Assembly: GCA_014872805.1 (NCBI GenBank)
Contig: WKFN01000016.1
Span: 124,001 to 188,000, forward strand
DNA: 64,000 nucleotides
Source: Opacimonas sp014872805
Lineage (GTDB): Bacteria; Pseudomonadota; Gammaproteobacteria; Enterobacterales; Alteromonadaceae
Direction: 5' to 3'
Within the stretch, counting starts at the first letter, position 1. Each line of letters starts with the position of its first letter. Below are positions 1 to 8,398 of the stretch, piece by piece. Made by a program: the position numbers and the translations under genes. Below the pieces are notes generated by a model. That model was not told the DNA's origin and did no database searches. It saw nothing but the letters and a program-made list of their open reading frames with translations.

Positions 1-50
1 CAGGCGAGTTCAGGAACGGCATTACCGGCAAATATTTTCATGTCTGGCAC
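1..50 (-). CDS. prs: Ribose-phosphate pyrophosphokinase, N-terminal fragment
   Basis: Only the first 16 codons are in the window; the gene continues leftward past position 1. The reading from the GTG at 50-48 begins (M)PDMKIFAGNAVPELA, which matches the very conserved start of bacterial PRPP synthetase. The enzyme makes PRPP from ribose-5-phosphate and ATP for purine, pyrimidine, histidine and NAD synthesis. The GTG start is the same as in E. coli prs. It sits last in the leftward order lolB-ispE-tRNAGln-prs, which is a known arrangement in Pseudomonas and relatives. Identification rests on a short stretch, but both sequence and context agree. Confidence 0.9.
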   Translation of the reverse strand, partial: MPDMKIFAGNAVPELA

Positions 51-94
51 AGGTGTTTCCTCAGTGCGGTCAATTAGTCAAATTGTCAAAAAGA

Positions 95-170
95 TGGCTG
101 GGGTAGCAGGACTCGAACCTACGAATGGCGGGATCAAAACCCGCTGCCTTACCAACTTGGCTATACCCCA
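95..170 (-). tRNA. tRNA-Gln, anticodon TTG
   Basis: Read on the minus strand, the segment begins TGGGGTATAG and ends CTACCCCAGCCA, giving a seven-base acceptor stem (UGGGGUA/UACCCCA) and an encoded CCA. The anticodon loop is TTTTGAT with anticodon TTG. The weak U1-A72 first pair is normal for tRNA-Gln. Its 5' end lies only four bases after the ispE stop codon, so it is probably cut out of an ispE-containing transcript by RNase P. Confidence 0.96.
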
Positions 171-174
171 GTAG

Positions 175-1086
175 TTAATCCATGTCATGTGTTGCAAATA
201 GCGTTTTTAGTTGACTATGCAAAGGAGATTCAGTAACTCCTTTGGCAATAAATGCATGTGTATTATTATCGACTATTTGCTGTTTACGCAATTCTTGCAG
301 TGCATGCAAAGCTTCATCTTCCGTGTCAAACATTGCAAATACGCATGCGCCCGTACCTGTCAATCTCGACGGTGCGTAGTGTAACAAGTGCTGTAATAAA
401 TTTGCAACCTTCGGATAGAGGTTTAAGACTAATTCCTGACAATCATTATGGGTCTTGGCAAATTCATAGTCGTGCCAGTTCATTATTGGGGTATTTCTGG
501 GGAGGTCAGGATGTTTAAAAATGGCTGCAGTTGAAATGTGCTCATCTGGATGGAGCACTAAAAATGTATAGGATTTGAGCGGTGCCGGCGCAAATTCTTC
601 GCCAACGCCACTGGCAAAACAAGTTAACCCGTTTACAAATACCGGCACATCTGCACCTAATTGCAAACCCAGATCGGCTAATTCAATTGGGTTTAAGCCC
701 AGCGCGAGCAATTTGTTGAGTACCACTAGAGTGGTCGCTGCATTGGACGAGCCCCCACCGATCCCGCCGCCCATAGGAAGCTTTTTTTCTAATGTTATGT
801 TTACCCCAAAGCGGTTGCCTGTCGTTTGGTGCAACAGCTGTACTGCTTTGACGATCAAATTATCTTCATCAGCAACGCCTTCGATGGGGGTTAGCATATT
901 AATCTCGCCAACAGATGCGGGTGAAAAACGCAGAGAATCGCCGTAATCGAGTAGCTGGAATAGGGTTTGCAGTTCGTGATAACCATCATCTCGTTGTTTG
1001 GTGATGTGCAAAAAAAGATTCAGTTTTGCTGGAGAAGACCATTTTACGTGTGAAAAAGCATCTAAAAAATCGATTTGATTATACAT
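175..1086 (-). CDS. ispE: 4-diphosphocytidyl-2-C-methyl-D-erythritol kinase
   Basis: GHMP-family kinase of the MEP isoprenoid pathway; it phosphorylates CDP-methylerythritol in the cytosol. The 303-residue product shows the N-terminal substrate motif PAKLNLFL (about 19-26), the glycine-rich ATP loop LPMGGGIGGGSSNAA (about 103-117) and the C-terminal SRLTGTGACVFA segment. All three match the E. coli protein closely. The N-terminus is roughly ten residues longer than usual, but no other start codon is available. It lies five bases downstream of lolB and four bases before tRNA-Gln, consistent with one leftward transcript continuing to prs. Confidence 0.96.
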   Translation of the reverse strand: MYNQIDFLDAFSHVKWSSPAKLNLFLHITKQRDDGYHELQTLFQLLDYGDSLRFSPASVGEINMLTPIEGVADEDNLIVKAVQLLHQTTGNRFGVNITLEKKLPMGGGIGGGSSNAATTLVVLNKLLALGLNPIELADLGLQLGADVPVFVNGLTCFASGVGEEFAPAPLKSYTFLVLHPDEHISTAAIFKHPDLPRNTPIMNWHDYEFAKTHNDCQELVLNLYPKVANLLQHLLHYAPSRLTGTGACVFAMFDTEDEALHALQELRKQQIVDNNTHAFIAKGVTESPLHSQLKTLFATHDMD

Positions 1087-1091
1087 TTTAT

Positions 1092-1694
1092 TTAATTCCA
1101 GCCTGAGACTTTGAGTCTGAATGTTTGTGCCCCCATGATAAGGGTAATACGATGTGGCAACGAGACTTTATTGACTGTGCGATAGTCAGAGTAGGTAACA
1201 CGCATGGGTGTTGGACAAGTTTGTTTGTCAATGACAAAACATGTTGGCATAAATTCAGTAATTTCCCCCTGATCATTTTTGCTGATCACGCCATCTTCCT
1301 CCCTGACGTCAGCAATCAACCAATGATTTAATTGATCTATGGGCAATTGCCAACCAGTGAGTTCAAGGATGAGTTGTTCCGGAACGTTTGATTCATATGT
1401 CTGCCCGTCAGCAGTTAATTCTAGACCCGATTGATTGCGTGTTGCCGATAATACGTGTAGGCCTAGAGAAGTAGTTATTAGCGTTTGATAAATTGCGTCG
1501 TTGCGTTGCCAAAAAAAATTAACAGCTTGACGCTCATCAGGGGTAATCACAGCGAGTTTTCCGCGCATTTGCCACTGTGTCAGTTCGGATGGTCTTTGCG
1601 TATCCGTGAAAGGTAATGATTTAGGCAAAGTGGAACAACCACTAAACCACAGGCAACAAAACACTATCCATAGTCGTAAACTGCTTTTATTCAT
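1092..1694 (-). CDS. lolB: Outer-membrane lipoprotein receptor LolB
   Basis: LolB is itself a lipoprotein; it receives lipoproteins from the carrier LolA and inserts them in the inner leaflet of the outer membrane. The 200-residue form chosen here starts MNKSSLRLW and has a short signal peptide ending in the lipobox FSG-C (Cys about 20). A longer frame reaches back to 1727, but its extra 11 residues would spoil the signal peptide and overlap the hemA start, so 1694 is preferred. The body carries LolB-type WQMRGKLAV and AVNFFWQ segments. The gene is divergent from hemA, as in E. coli. Confidence 0.92.
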   Translation of the reverse strand: MNKSSLRLWIVFCCLWFSGCSTLPKSLPFTDTQRPSELTQWQMRGKLAVITPDERQAVNFFWQRNDAIYQTLITTSLGLHVLSATRNQSGLELTADGQTYESNVPEQLILELTGWQLPIDQLNHWLIADVREEDGVISKNDQGEITEFMPTCFVIDKQTCPTPMRVTYSDYRTVNKVSLPHRITLIMGAQTFRLKVSGWN

Positions 1695-1741
1695 AAGGGC
1701 TTTTTCGTACAATGCACGCCGTAACAAAGAGTAGGAACACC

Positions 1742-3019
1742 ATGACCATCATTGCCTTTGGCATCAATCACGAAACGGCCCCTGTGGCACTCAGGGAGCA
1801 AGTGGCATTCACGCCAGATGCGGTGACCCGTGCGTTTTCGAGTTTGCAAAAAATCGATGGTGTAACTAGCTCGGTTGTTTTATCTACGTGCAATCGTACC
1901 GAAATCTATGCTCAATGTACAAAAGAAGATCCAGAAGTTTTGCTGCAATGGTTGGGGCAATTTCACAATGTAGATATTAATACGCTTGCGGATCACTCTT
2001 ACACCCACGTAAATGAAGCGGCGCTTAATCACATTATGCGCGTGGCGAGTGGTTTAGATTCTCTCATATTAGGAGAGCCACAGATATTGGGTCAAGTGAA
2101 ACAAGCCGTAATGGACGCCAAAAACCATGATACCCTAACGAATCAATTTCGCAAAGTGTTTGATTACACCTTTCAAGTGGCCAAAAAAGTCCGTACTGAG
2201 ACAGAAATAGGCGCTAACGCCGTTTCAGTTGCTTTTGCTGCGGTGCAATTAGCCAAACAAATTTTTTCAAAGCTCGACCGTTCCAAAGTTCTGTTAGTCG
2301 GTGCAGGTGAAACGATTGAACTGGTCGCCAAGCATCTTCATGACCAAGGCGCAACGAATATCAGTGTAGCCAATCGAACTTTGTCCAAGGCGCAAAGCAT
2401 TGCCTCAGCTTTTGCAGGTGAAGCATTGACGTTAAGTCAATTACCGTCTCATTTAGCGCAAGCTGATATCATTATCAGCTCTACGGCTTCGCAACTGCCT
2501 ATAATAGGTAAAGGGACAGTTGAGCACGCCTTAGCACAACGCAGACACCGTCCAATGTTGTTTGTCGATATTGCTGTGCCTCGCGATATCGAGGCAGAAG
2601 TTGCTGACATTGATGAGGCATACTTGTATACGGTCGATGATTTACAACAGATTGTGCAAGAAAATTTAGCCAATCGTGAACAAGCAGCTAAGGCTGCACA
2701 ATCTTTAATCAGCTCGCAAATCACAGAGTTTGCCAAGTGGCAAGCCGCACAGGCTGGGGTGGATGTCGTCAAAACATTTCGTGAAAAAAATATCGAAATC
2801 CGTGATAAACTTCTCAGTAAAGCCAAACAACAAATAGCAGACGGAATCGATCCAGAGTCCGTTCTAGACGAATTCGCGTATAAGCTCACCAATCAACTTG
2901 CGCACGGACCAACTAAGGTACTTGGTCAACTCAGTGCGGAAGGCAATAATGATTTGTTGGCACAGGTGAGTCAAGCCATGGGGCTGGATGTCGAAGTTAA
3001 AACAGAAGGTAATAAATAA
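1742..3019 (+). CDS. hemA: Glutamyl-tRNA reductase
   Basis: First enzyme of C5 tetrapyrrole synthesis; it reduces Glu-tRNA(Glu) to glutamate-1-semialdehyde with NADPH. The 425-residue product starts MTIIAFGINHETAPV and has the catalytic cysteine in STCNRTE (C50), the LILGEPQILGQVK motif, a Rossmann segment (VLLVGAGETIEL) and a C-terminal dimerisation helix region. The ATG at 1742 is preceded by AGGA at about 1733. An upstream in-frame ATG at 1712 has no such site and would add ten residues not typical of the family. It leads the hemA-prfA-prmC-sirB2-kdsA run. Confidence 0.96.
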   Translation: MTIIAFGINHETAPVALREQVAFTPDAVTRAFSSLQKIDGVTSSVVLSTCNRTEIYAQCTKEDPEVLLQWLGQFHNVDINTLADHSYTHVNEAALNHIMRVASGLDSLILGEPQILGQVKQAVMDAKNHDTLTNQFRKVFDYTFQVAKKVRTETEIGANAVSVAFAAVQLAKQIFSKLDRSKVLLVGAGETIELVAKHLHDQGATNISVANRTLSKAQSIASAFAGEALTLSQLPSHLAQADIIISSTASQLPIIGKGTVEHALAQRRHRPMLFVDIAVPRDIEAEVADIDEAYLYTVDDLQQIVQENLANREQAAKAAQSLISSQITEFAKWQAAQAGVDVVKTFREKNIEIRDKLLSKAKQQIADGIDPESVLDEFAYKLTNQLAHGPTKVLGQLSAEGNNDLLAQVSQAMGLDVEVKTEGNK

Positions 3020-3021
3020 AA

Positions 3022-4107
3022 ATGAAAGCATCGGTCGTGCATAAGCTCGAAAATTTGGTTGAGCGTTTTGCGGAAGTCCAAGCCCTGTTGAGTGATCCTG
3101 AAGTGATCGGCAATCAAGAAAAATTCAGAGCTCTATCAAGAGAGTTTTCTCAACTTGAAGACGTAGTTAAGCACTTTAACGATTATCAGATGGCGTGTGA
3201 TGACCTCGAGATGGCTAATGAAATGTTAAATGAAGACGATCCTGAGATGCGCGAGATGGCACAAGAGGAGCTCAAAACAGCCAAAGCCACAATCGCTGAA
3301 TTAGAACAATCTTTACAAGTATTATTATTACCTCGTGATCCGCAAGACGATTGTAACTGCTTTTTGGAAATTCGAGCTGGTGCTGGTGGTGATGAAGCGG
3401 CGATTTTTGCTGGTGATTTGTTTCGCATGTACTCGCGTTATGCTGAAACCAAGAGCTGGCGAGTAGAATTAATCTCAGCTAACGAAGGTGAGCACGGCGG
3501 TTACAAAGAAGTCATTGTGAATGTGATTGGTGATGGTGCTTACGGTGTGCTTAAATTCGAATCCGGCGGTCATCGGGTGCAACGTGTGCCAGAAACCGAA
3601 AGCCAAGGTCGCATTCACACATCGGCCTGTACTGTCGCAGTGCTTGCTGAATTGCCTGAATCTGAGGCTATCGAAATTAATCCTGCTGATTTGCGTGTGG
3701 ATACTTTTCGTGCATCAGGTGCTGGTGGTCAGCACGTTAACAAAACCGATTCAGCCATTCGTTTGACACACATCCCAACTGGTTTGGTGGTGGAGTGTCA
3801 AGATGAGCGTTCGCAACACAAAAATCGCGCCAAAGCGATGTCAGTCTTGCAATCTCGTCTAAACAATATTGAACAAGAAAAGCGTGCAGCAGAAGAAGCT
3901 TCAACGCGAAAAAGTCTGGTGGGTTCGGGCGATCGTTCCGAGCGAATTCGAACGTATAATTATCCGCAAGGTCGAGTGACTGATCACCGTATCAATTTAA
4001 CTTTATACAAGCTAGATGAAGTAATTGCCGGTGATGTTGACGCTCTGTTAGAGCCGATTCGTCAAGAACATCAAGCTGACCAACTTGCCGCGCTTGCCGA
4101 CGACTAG
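3022..4107 (+). CDS. prfA: Peptide chain release factor 1
   Basis: Class I release factor that reads UAA and UAG stop codons and triggers peptidyl-tRNA hydrolysis. The 361-residue product carries the catalytic GGQ loop at 235-237 and the stop-codon-reading PxT tripeptide as PET at 190-192 (E. coli has PAT; the middle position varies in the family). It begins two bases after the hemA stop and ends in TAG overlapping the prmC start by one base. The neighbour prmC encodes the enzyme that methylates this GGQ glutamine. Confidence 0.97.
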   Translation: MKASVVHKLENLVERFAEVQALLSDPEVIGNQEKFRALSREFSQLEDVVKHFNDYQMACDDLEMANEMLNEDDPEMREMAQEELKTAKATIAELEQSLQVLLLPRDPQDDCNCFLEIRAGAGGDEAAIFAGDLFRMYSRYAETKSWRVELISANEGEHGGYKEVIVNVIGDGAYGVLKFESGGHRVQRVPETESQGRIHTSACTVAVLAELPESEAIEINPADLRVDTFRASGAGGQHVNKTDSAIRLTHIPTGLVVECQDERSQHKNRAKAMSVLQSRLNNIEQEKRAAEEASTRKSLVGSGDRSERIRTYNYPQGRVTDHRINLTLYKLDEVIAGDVDALLEPIRQEHQADQLAALADD

Positions 4108-4988
4108 TGTTAAGTTCTACCCAAATCCAAGATCTCTTAGTTGAAGCGGAAAGTGCCTTACTTGACGCTTTAGCAAGTGTACAAGGACCTGGTGTGGTAT
4201 ACAGCAAGTCCGATGCACGAACTGAAACAATGCGATTGATTCAGCATATCAGTGGAGTATCTGCAACTCAGCAAAGAGCGTTCCCTGAAAAACACCTTAG
4301 CGATGCGCAAGTGATGCAACTCCATCATATGCTATTGCGGCGAATGCACGGTGAGCCAGTTGCTTATATAGTGGGTGAACAGGGGTTTTATGACAGTATA
4401 TTTGCAGTTGCACCATGTACCTTAATTCCGCGACCAGAAACAGAGATGTTAGTTGATTTAGCCTTGCAAAAAATCACCGACATATCTTCTCCGCAAATTC
4501 TTGACCTAGGTACGGGTACCGGTGCAATTGGCTTATCCATCGCCAAAGCAGCGCCGCATTCAGAAGTTGTTTGTGTAGACTTTGTACGAGATGCCGTTAA
4601 CTTAGCAAAGCACAATCAACAGGCATTAAAAATTGCCAATGCCGAGATTTTTACCAGTGATTGGTTTAACGAAATTCATCAAAAATTTGATGTGATATGT
4701 AGCAACCCACCCTATGTTGAACCAAGCAGCCCCTATTTGCAAAAAGGGGATATTCGCTTTGAACCACAGTCTGCGTTGACATCGGCATTAAACGGCCTGG
4801 CTGATATCAAACTGATCATTCAATCTGCGCCGCAGTATTTGCATTTTGGAGGCTGGTTAATGCTCGAGCATGGTTTTGAGCAGGGCAGTGCGATACAGGC
4901 TCTATTTAGTCATGCTGGGTTTACAGATATCCAGACCTTATGCGATTATGCACAACAACCGCGAATTACTCTTGGACGTATGCCATAG
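4107..4988 (+). CDS. prmC: Release factor glutamine N5-methyltransferase
   Basis: Transfers a methyl group from SAM to the GGQ glutamine of RF1 and RF2. The 293-residue product has an N-terminal helical substrate-binding part, the SAM-binding DLGTGTGAIGLSIAKA motif and the catalytic NPPY at 200-203, followed by the C-terminal EHGFEQG segment. Translation starts at GTG 4107, sharing one base with the prfA stop (TAGTG), which suggests translational coupling. No better start is present downstream in the conserved N-terminal region. Confidence 0.95.
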   Translation: MLSSTQIQDLLVEAESALLDALASVQGPGVVYSKSDARTETMRLIQHISGVSATQQRAFPEKHLSDAQVMQLHHMLLRRMHGEPVAYIVGEQGFYDSIFAVAPCTLIPRPETEMLVDLALQKITDISSPQILDLGTGTGAIGLSIAKAAPHSEVVCVDFVRDAVNLAKHNQQALKIANAEIFTSDWFNEIHQKFDVICSNPPYVEPSSPYLQKGDIRFEPQSALTSALNGLADIKLIIQSAPQYLHFGGWLMLEHGFEQGSAIQALFSHAGFTDIQTLCDYAQQPRITLGRMP

Positions 4989-5031
4989 TCCAAGATATCA
5001 ACACAATTATAATGAGACTAGGAAGATTATT

Positions 5032-5403
5032 ATGTATACGATGTTTAAGCACTTACACTATCTTGTTGTGAGCTTATCGGCAATCGTTTTAACCATTCAA
5101 TTTGTTGCACATTACTTCGATTTAGCCATCAAAGATAAAAAGTGGCTCAAAATAGTACCCCATATCTTATACACCCTCATTTTGATAACTGCGCTTGGAT
5201 TATTAGGCACATTAAAACTGAACCCGTTAGAGCATACTTGGGTTATGCACAAGATTTTGGGCTTTGTGTGTTATGTCGCTCTTGGTGCGCTCGCTTATAA
5301 ATATGCACGTAATAATGGGATGCGCATGCTTGGGTACATAGGTGCCATTGCTTGGCTATTAATTACGGTGAATATTGCTATCACTAAAACCCCGTTATTC
5401 TAA
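5032..5403 (+). CDS. SirB2-family membrane protein
   Basis: A 123-residue protein with four likely membrane segments (about 10-28, 42-60, 74-92, 101-119). It fits the SirB2 family of small inner-membrane proteins found beside prmC and kdsA in gammaproteobacteria; its molecular function is not established. The start ATG at 5032 follows AGGAAG at 5020-5025. Earlier in-frame codons back to 4870 lie inside prmC and are not used here. In many relatives a sirB1 gene follows before kdsA; here the next gene is kdsA directly. Confidence 0.85.
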   Translation: MYTMFKHLHYLVVSLSAIVLTIQFVAHYFDLAIKDKKWLKIVPHILYTLILITALGLLGTLKLNPLEHTWVMHKILGFVCYVALGALAYKYARNNGMRMLGYIGAIAWLLITVNIAITKTPLF

Positions 5404-5411
5404 GGAATATT

Positions 5412-6260
5412 ATGACTATTGCAGCATGCGAGATTGAAGCATTATGCGTTGCCAATGACGCACCGTTTACTTTGTTTGGTGGAATGAATGTATTAGAGAG
5501 TCGTGATCTGGCGATGCGCATAGCAGAGCATTATGTTGAGGTAACGAGCAAACTAGGCATTCCTTATGTGTTTAAGGCTAGTTTTGATAAGGCGAATCGT
5601 TCATCGGTTCACTCGTTTCGAGGTCCCGGCATGGACAAGGGTCTTGAAATTTTTTCTGAAATCAAACGCACTTTTGGTGTGCCTATCATTACTGATGTTC
5701 ACGAACCTTTTCAAGCCGAACCTGTGGCTGAAGTGGTAGATGTCATTCAGTTACCGGCGTTTTTGGCTAGACAAACCGATTTAGTCGTAGCAATGGCCAA
5801 AACCGATGCGGTGATCAACGTTAAAAAACCGCAGTTTCTCGCCGCCCACGAAATGCGCCATATCATCAAAAAATTTGCCGAAGCAGGTAATGAAAAAATC
5901 ATGCTGTGTGAGCGTGGCTCGTGTTACGGGTACAACAATCTGGTCGTCGATATGCTGGCAATGGATGAGATGAAAACCATGGCGCCGGTGATATTTGACG
6001 CCACACATGCATTACAAAAGCCTGGCGGTCGTGAATCTTCTGCGGATGGTCGTCGCGCTCAGGCTGCACAACTTGCTCGTTCTGGGATGGCACTCGGTAT
6101 TGCCGGTCTATTTATCGAAGCGCATCCAAACCCTGACGAAGCCAAATGCGATGGGCCTTGTGCTTTGCCATTATCCAAATTAGAACCTTATTTGGCGCAA
6201 ATGAAAGCGGTTGATGAGCTGGTTAAAGGTTTTGCACCATTAGATACCAGTGCGGATTAA
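5412..6260 (+). CDS. kdsA: 2-dehydro-3-deoxyphosphooctonate aldolase (KDO-8-P synthase)
   Basis: Condenses phosphoenolpyruvate with arabinose-5-phosphate to KDO-8-phosphate for the lipopolysaccharide inner core. The 282-residue product matches E. coli KdsA along its length, including FGGMNVLESRD, FKASFDKANRSS, VIQLPAFLARQTDL and FIEAHPNPDEAKCDGP. The asparagine in GGMN, where metal-dependent enzymes have cysteine, marks the metal-independent class. The start has AGGA eight bases upstream. It closes the hemA-to-kdsA run; no clear terminator follows. Confidence 0.97.
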   Translation: MTIAACEIEALCVANDAPFTLFGGMNVLESRDLAMRIAEHYVEVTSKLGIPYVFKASFDKANRSSVHSFRGPGMDKGLEIFSEIKRTFGVPIITDVHEPFQAEPVAEVVDVIQLPAFLARQTDLVVAMAKTDAVINVKKPQFLAAHEMRHIIKKFAEAGNEKIMLCERGSCYGYNNLVVDMLAMDEMKTMAPVIFDATHALQKPGGRESSADGRRAQAAQLARSGMALGIAGLFIEAHPNPDEAKCDGPCALPLSKLEPYLAQMKAVDELVKGFAPLDTSAD

Positions 6261-6421
6261 CATGGGATTTTTACAAGGATGTTTACCGTATTGCTTTGCA
6301 CGCGTAACATTCGCTCCAGTCGTATAACACTTTGTTGTCTGATTAGGGTTCTTACTAGTTATTCTTCTAGTGTCGGCTTTTTACGATATATTTAACGATA
6401 ACATCCTGTGACAAGAGTTTT

Positions 6422-7369
6422 ATGAAAAGATTACCGCCATTAAATGCGTTGAGAGCATTTTGCGTTGCTGCAAAACACTTGAGTTTTACCCAGGCATCAC
6501 ATGAACTTTTTGTGACACAGGCTGCTGTGAGTCATCAAATAAAGTTATTAGAAGAGCATTTGGGCGTAAAGTTGTTTACACGTCGCAACCGGAATTTGTT
6601 CTTGACTGAGGAAGGGCAAGCGTATTTTCATGATATGAAAGATATCTTCGCACATATTGAAGACGCAACCGAAAAGCTTCTTGCGCGTGGTGCGAAAGGC
6701 GCCATAACCATTGCCTCTCCACCCAGTTTTGCCAGCACATGGCTAGTGCCAAGATTAAGTTTGTTCAGTCAAGTATATCCGGATATTGATGTGCGTTTAA
6801 AGGCTGTTGATTTTGATGATGGCTATTTGACTGACGATATGGATGTGGCAATTTACTATGGGCGGGGACGCTGGTCGGGATTATTGGCTGACAAACTTCA
6901 CGATGAGTTCATCACGCCAGTATGTTCGCCAATGTTGTTAGAGCATCAACCGCTATTGAATTCCGTTACGGATCTCGATAAGCACACACTCCTACACGAT
7001 GAATCCAGAAATGGTTGGCGAAATTGGCTGCGTCACTATGGCTTAACTCACATAAATGTCAATCAAGGTCCTGTATTTAGTCATTCAATGTATGTGTTAC
7101 AAGCTGCCGCACTTGGTCAAGGGGTGGCCTTGGCAAATACCGTTTTAGCTAAACCGGAATTAGAATCAGGTCGTTTGGTTTGTCCCTTTCCACAAAAGAT
7201 TGCGGCGAAAGACGCCTTTTATCTGGTCGCGGATAAATTGCACTACGAATCAGAAAAAGTCACAGCGTTTCGCGAGTGGATGCTTGAACTAGTCAAACAT
7301 GAAAGTGCTTTTCCGCATAACGGTACAACATCGAATAACCGTTTCGACGCGGAGATAGATAATGTTTGA
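6422..7369 (+). CDS. gcvA: LysR-family regulator, GcvA-like
   Basis: A 315-residue LysR-type regulator. The N-terminal winged helix-turn-helix (about 1-65: RLPPLNALRAFCVAAKHLSF, then QAAVSHQIKLLEEHLG) is typical of GcvA, the activator of the glycine cleavage genes, and the rest is a periplasmic-binding-like effector domain. The downstream ygdD-like and rlmM genes give the same gcvA-ygdD-rlmM context as E. coli, which supports orthology. No gcv genes are in the window, so the target is inferred. Its last eight bases overlap the next start. Confidence 0.8.
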   Translation: MKRLPPLNALRAFCVAAKHLSFTQASHELFVTQAAVSHQIKLLEEHLGVKLFTRRNRNLFLTEEGQAYFHDMKDIFAHIEDATEKLLARGAKGAITIASPPSFASTWLVPRLSLFSQVYPDIDVRLKAVDFDDGYLTDDMDVAIYYGRGRWSGLLADKLHDEFITPVCSPMLLEHQPLLNSVTDLDKHTLLHDESRNGWRNWLRHYGLTHINVNQGPVFSHSMYVLQAAALGQGVALANTVLAKPELESGRLVCPFPQKIAAKDAFYLVADKLHYESEKVTAFREWMLELVKHESAFPHNGTTSNNRFDAEIDNV

Positions 7370-7994
7370 TCTGAATGTGAAACACGCAGAATCTAATTTG
7401 CATGTGGTCTTAGCGCATGGCGCAGGTGCAGGGTTGCGTCATGATTTTATGCAAAGGATGCAAGAATTTCTCTGTGAGAAAGGCGTAAATGTTTGGACGT
7501 TTAATTTTGGCTATATGCAAAAGGCTTATGCTGAAGAAAAAAATATCCCACCGTCTCGATTACCCACATTAATTGAAGAATATTCTCAAGTCATTACTGA
7601 AATTAGACAAAGAGAGCCTAATGCTCAGCTTTGGATCGGAGGTAAATCAATGGGCGGTCGAGTGGCTTGCCATGTCGCGTGCCAAAGTGATTATATAAAA
7701 GGTGTTGCAGTACTAGGATATCCATTCCACCCAGTCGGTAAACCAAATAACACTCGTCTTGATGTATTACACCAGATAGAGCAACCAGTTATTATCATTC
7801 AAGGTGAGCGAGATACGTTTGGCAACGCACAGGAAATAGCAGATTATTCACTTCCAAAAAACATCGCCGTTCATTGTTTACCAGATGGCGATCACAGTTT
7901 AAAACCGCGCAAAGTAAGTGGGCTAACTCAAATTGAACATATGCATACTGCGGCCTTGAAAATGACTCAGTTTATGAAAGGGCGGATAAAGTGA
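7362..7994 (+). CDS. Alpha/beta hydrolase, KANL3/Tex30-like
   Basis: A 210-residue protein with an alpha/beta-hydrolase fold of the type seen in small bacterial KANL3/Tex30-like proteins. Visible elements are the strand-turn VVLAHGAGAG near the N-terminus, the nucleophile elbow GGKSMGGR (about 92-99), a strand VIIIQGERDTFG carrying a likely acid, and a histidine in DGDHSLKPR near the end. Substrate unknown. It starts inside gcvA (8-base overlap) and its stop overlaps the next GTG start, so it is translated with its neighbours. Confidence 0.78.
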   Translation: MFDLNVKHAESNLHVVLAHGAGAGLRHDFMQRMQEFLCEKGVNVWTFNFGYMQKAYAEEKNIPPSRLPTLIEEYSQVITEIRQREPNAQLWIGGKSMGGRVACHVACQSDYIKGVAVLGYPFHPVGKPNNTRLDVLHQIEQPVIIIQGERDTFGNAQEIADYSLPKNIAVHCLPDGDHSLKPRKVSGLTQIEHMHTAALKMTQFMKGRIK

Positions 7995-8389
7995 ATAGGT
8001 TTGACCAATTATCTCAATGTTTGAATGCTGTAGCGGCATTCGCTGGGTTTGTTTTTGTTGCATTGAGTGCTTATGTTTCTCATCAATCTCAACTACATAA
8101 AATGGCCCAACAAAGTATCGATAATGCCTTAATGATGCATATTGTGCATGTGCTGTTGATTTTGGTTGTTGGTCAATTTCAGCGCAATGATGCACTAGGT
8201 GTCTTAGTGCAGGTGTTTGCATCTCTTGGCGTAGTGCTTTTTTCGTTCACTATATATGCTAAATACTTGTTTGATATTGCCATTTGGGGCAAGTTAACTA
8301 TGTATGGTGGATTTTCCTTACTTATTTCATGGTTGCTTTTGATAATTTATGTCATACGCTCATTGCCAAAGCAAGGTCAAGGAACATAA
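7991..8389 (+). CDS. DUF423 (YgdD-like) membrane protein
   Basis: A 132-residue protein with four predicted membrane helices (about 12-30, 50-63, 69-89, 99-119). Length, topology and location between gcvA and rlmM match YgdD/DUF423, a family without an assigned biochemical role. The GTG start at 7991 overlaps the previous stop (GTGA). The family identity is judged from topology and synteny more than from a strong motif. Confidence 0.72.
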   Translation: MNRFDQLSQCLNAVAAFAGFVFVALSAYVSHQSQLHKMAQQSIDNALMMHIVHVLLILVVGQFQRNDALGVLVQVFASLGVVLFSFTIYAKYLFDIAIWGKLTMYGGFSLLISWLLLIIYVIRSLPKQGQGT

Positions 8390-8398
8390 GTAAAAAAT

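Noticed and set aside
2449..2892. 147-codon open frame on the minus strand inside hemA
   Set aside because: It lies wholly within the clearly coding hemA frame, its product is rich in Ser/Cys/Ala as expected of an antisense shadow, and it has no recognisable domain.
6261..6421. A GcvB-like small RNA upstream of gcvA
   Set aside because: The GU-rich seed typical of GcvB and a terminator oriented away from gcvA are not visible in these 161 bases.
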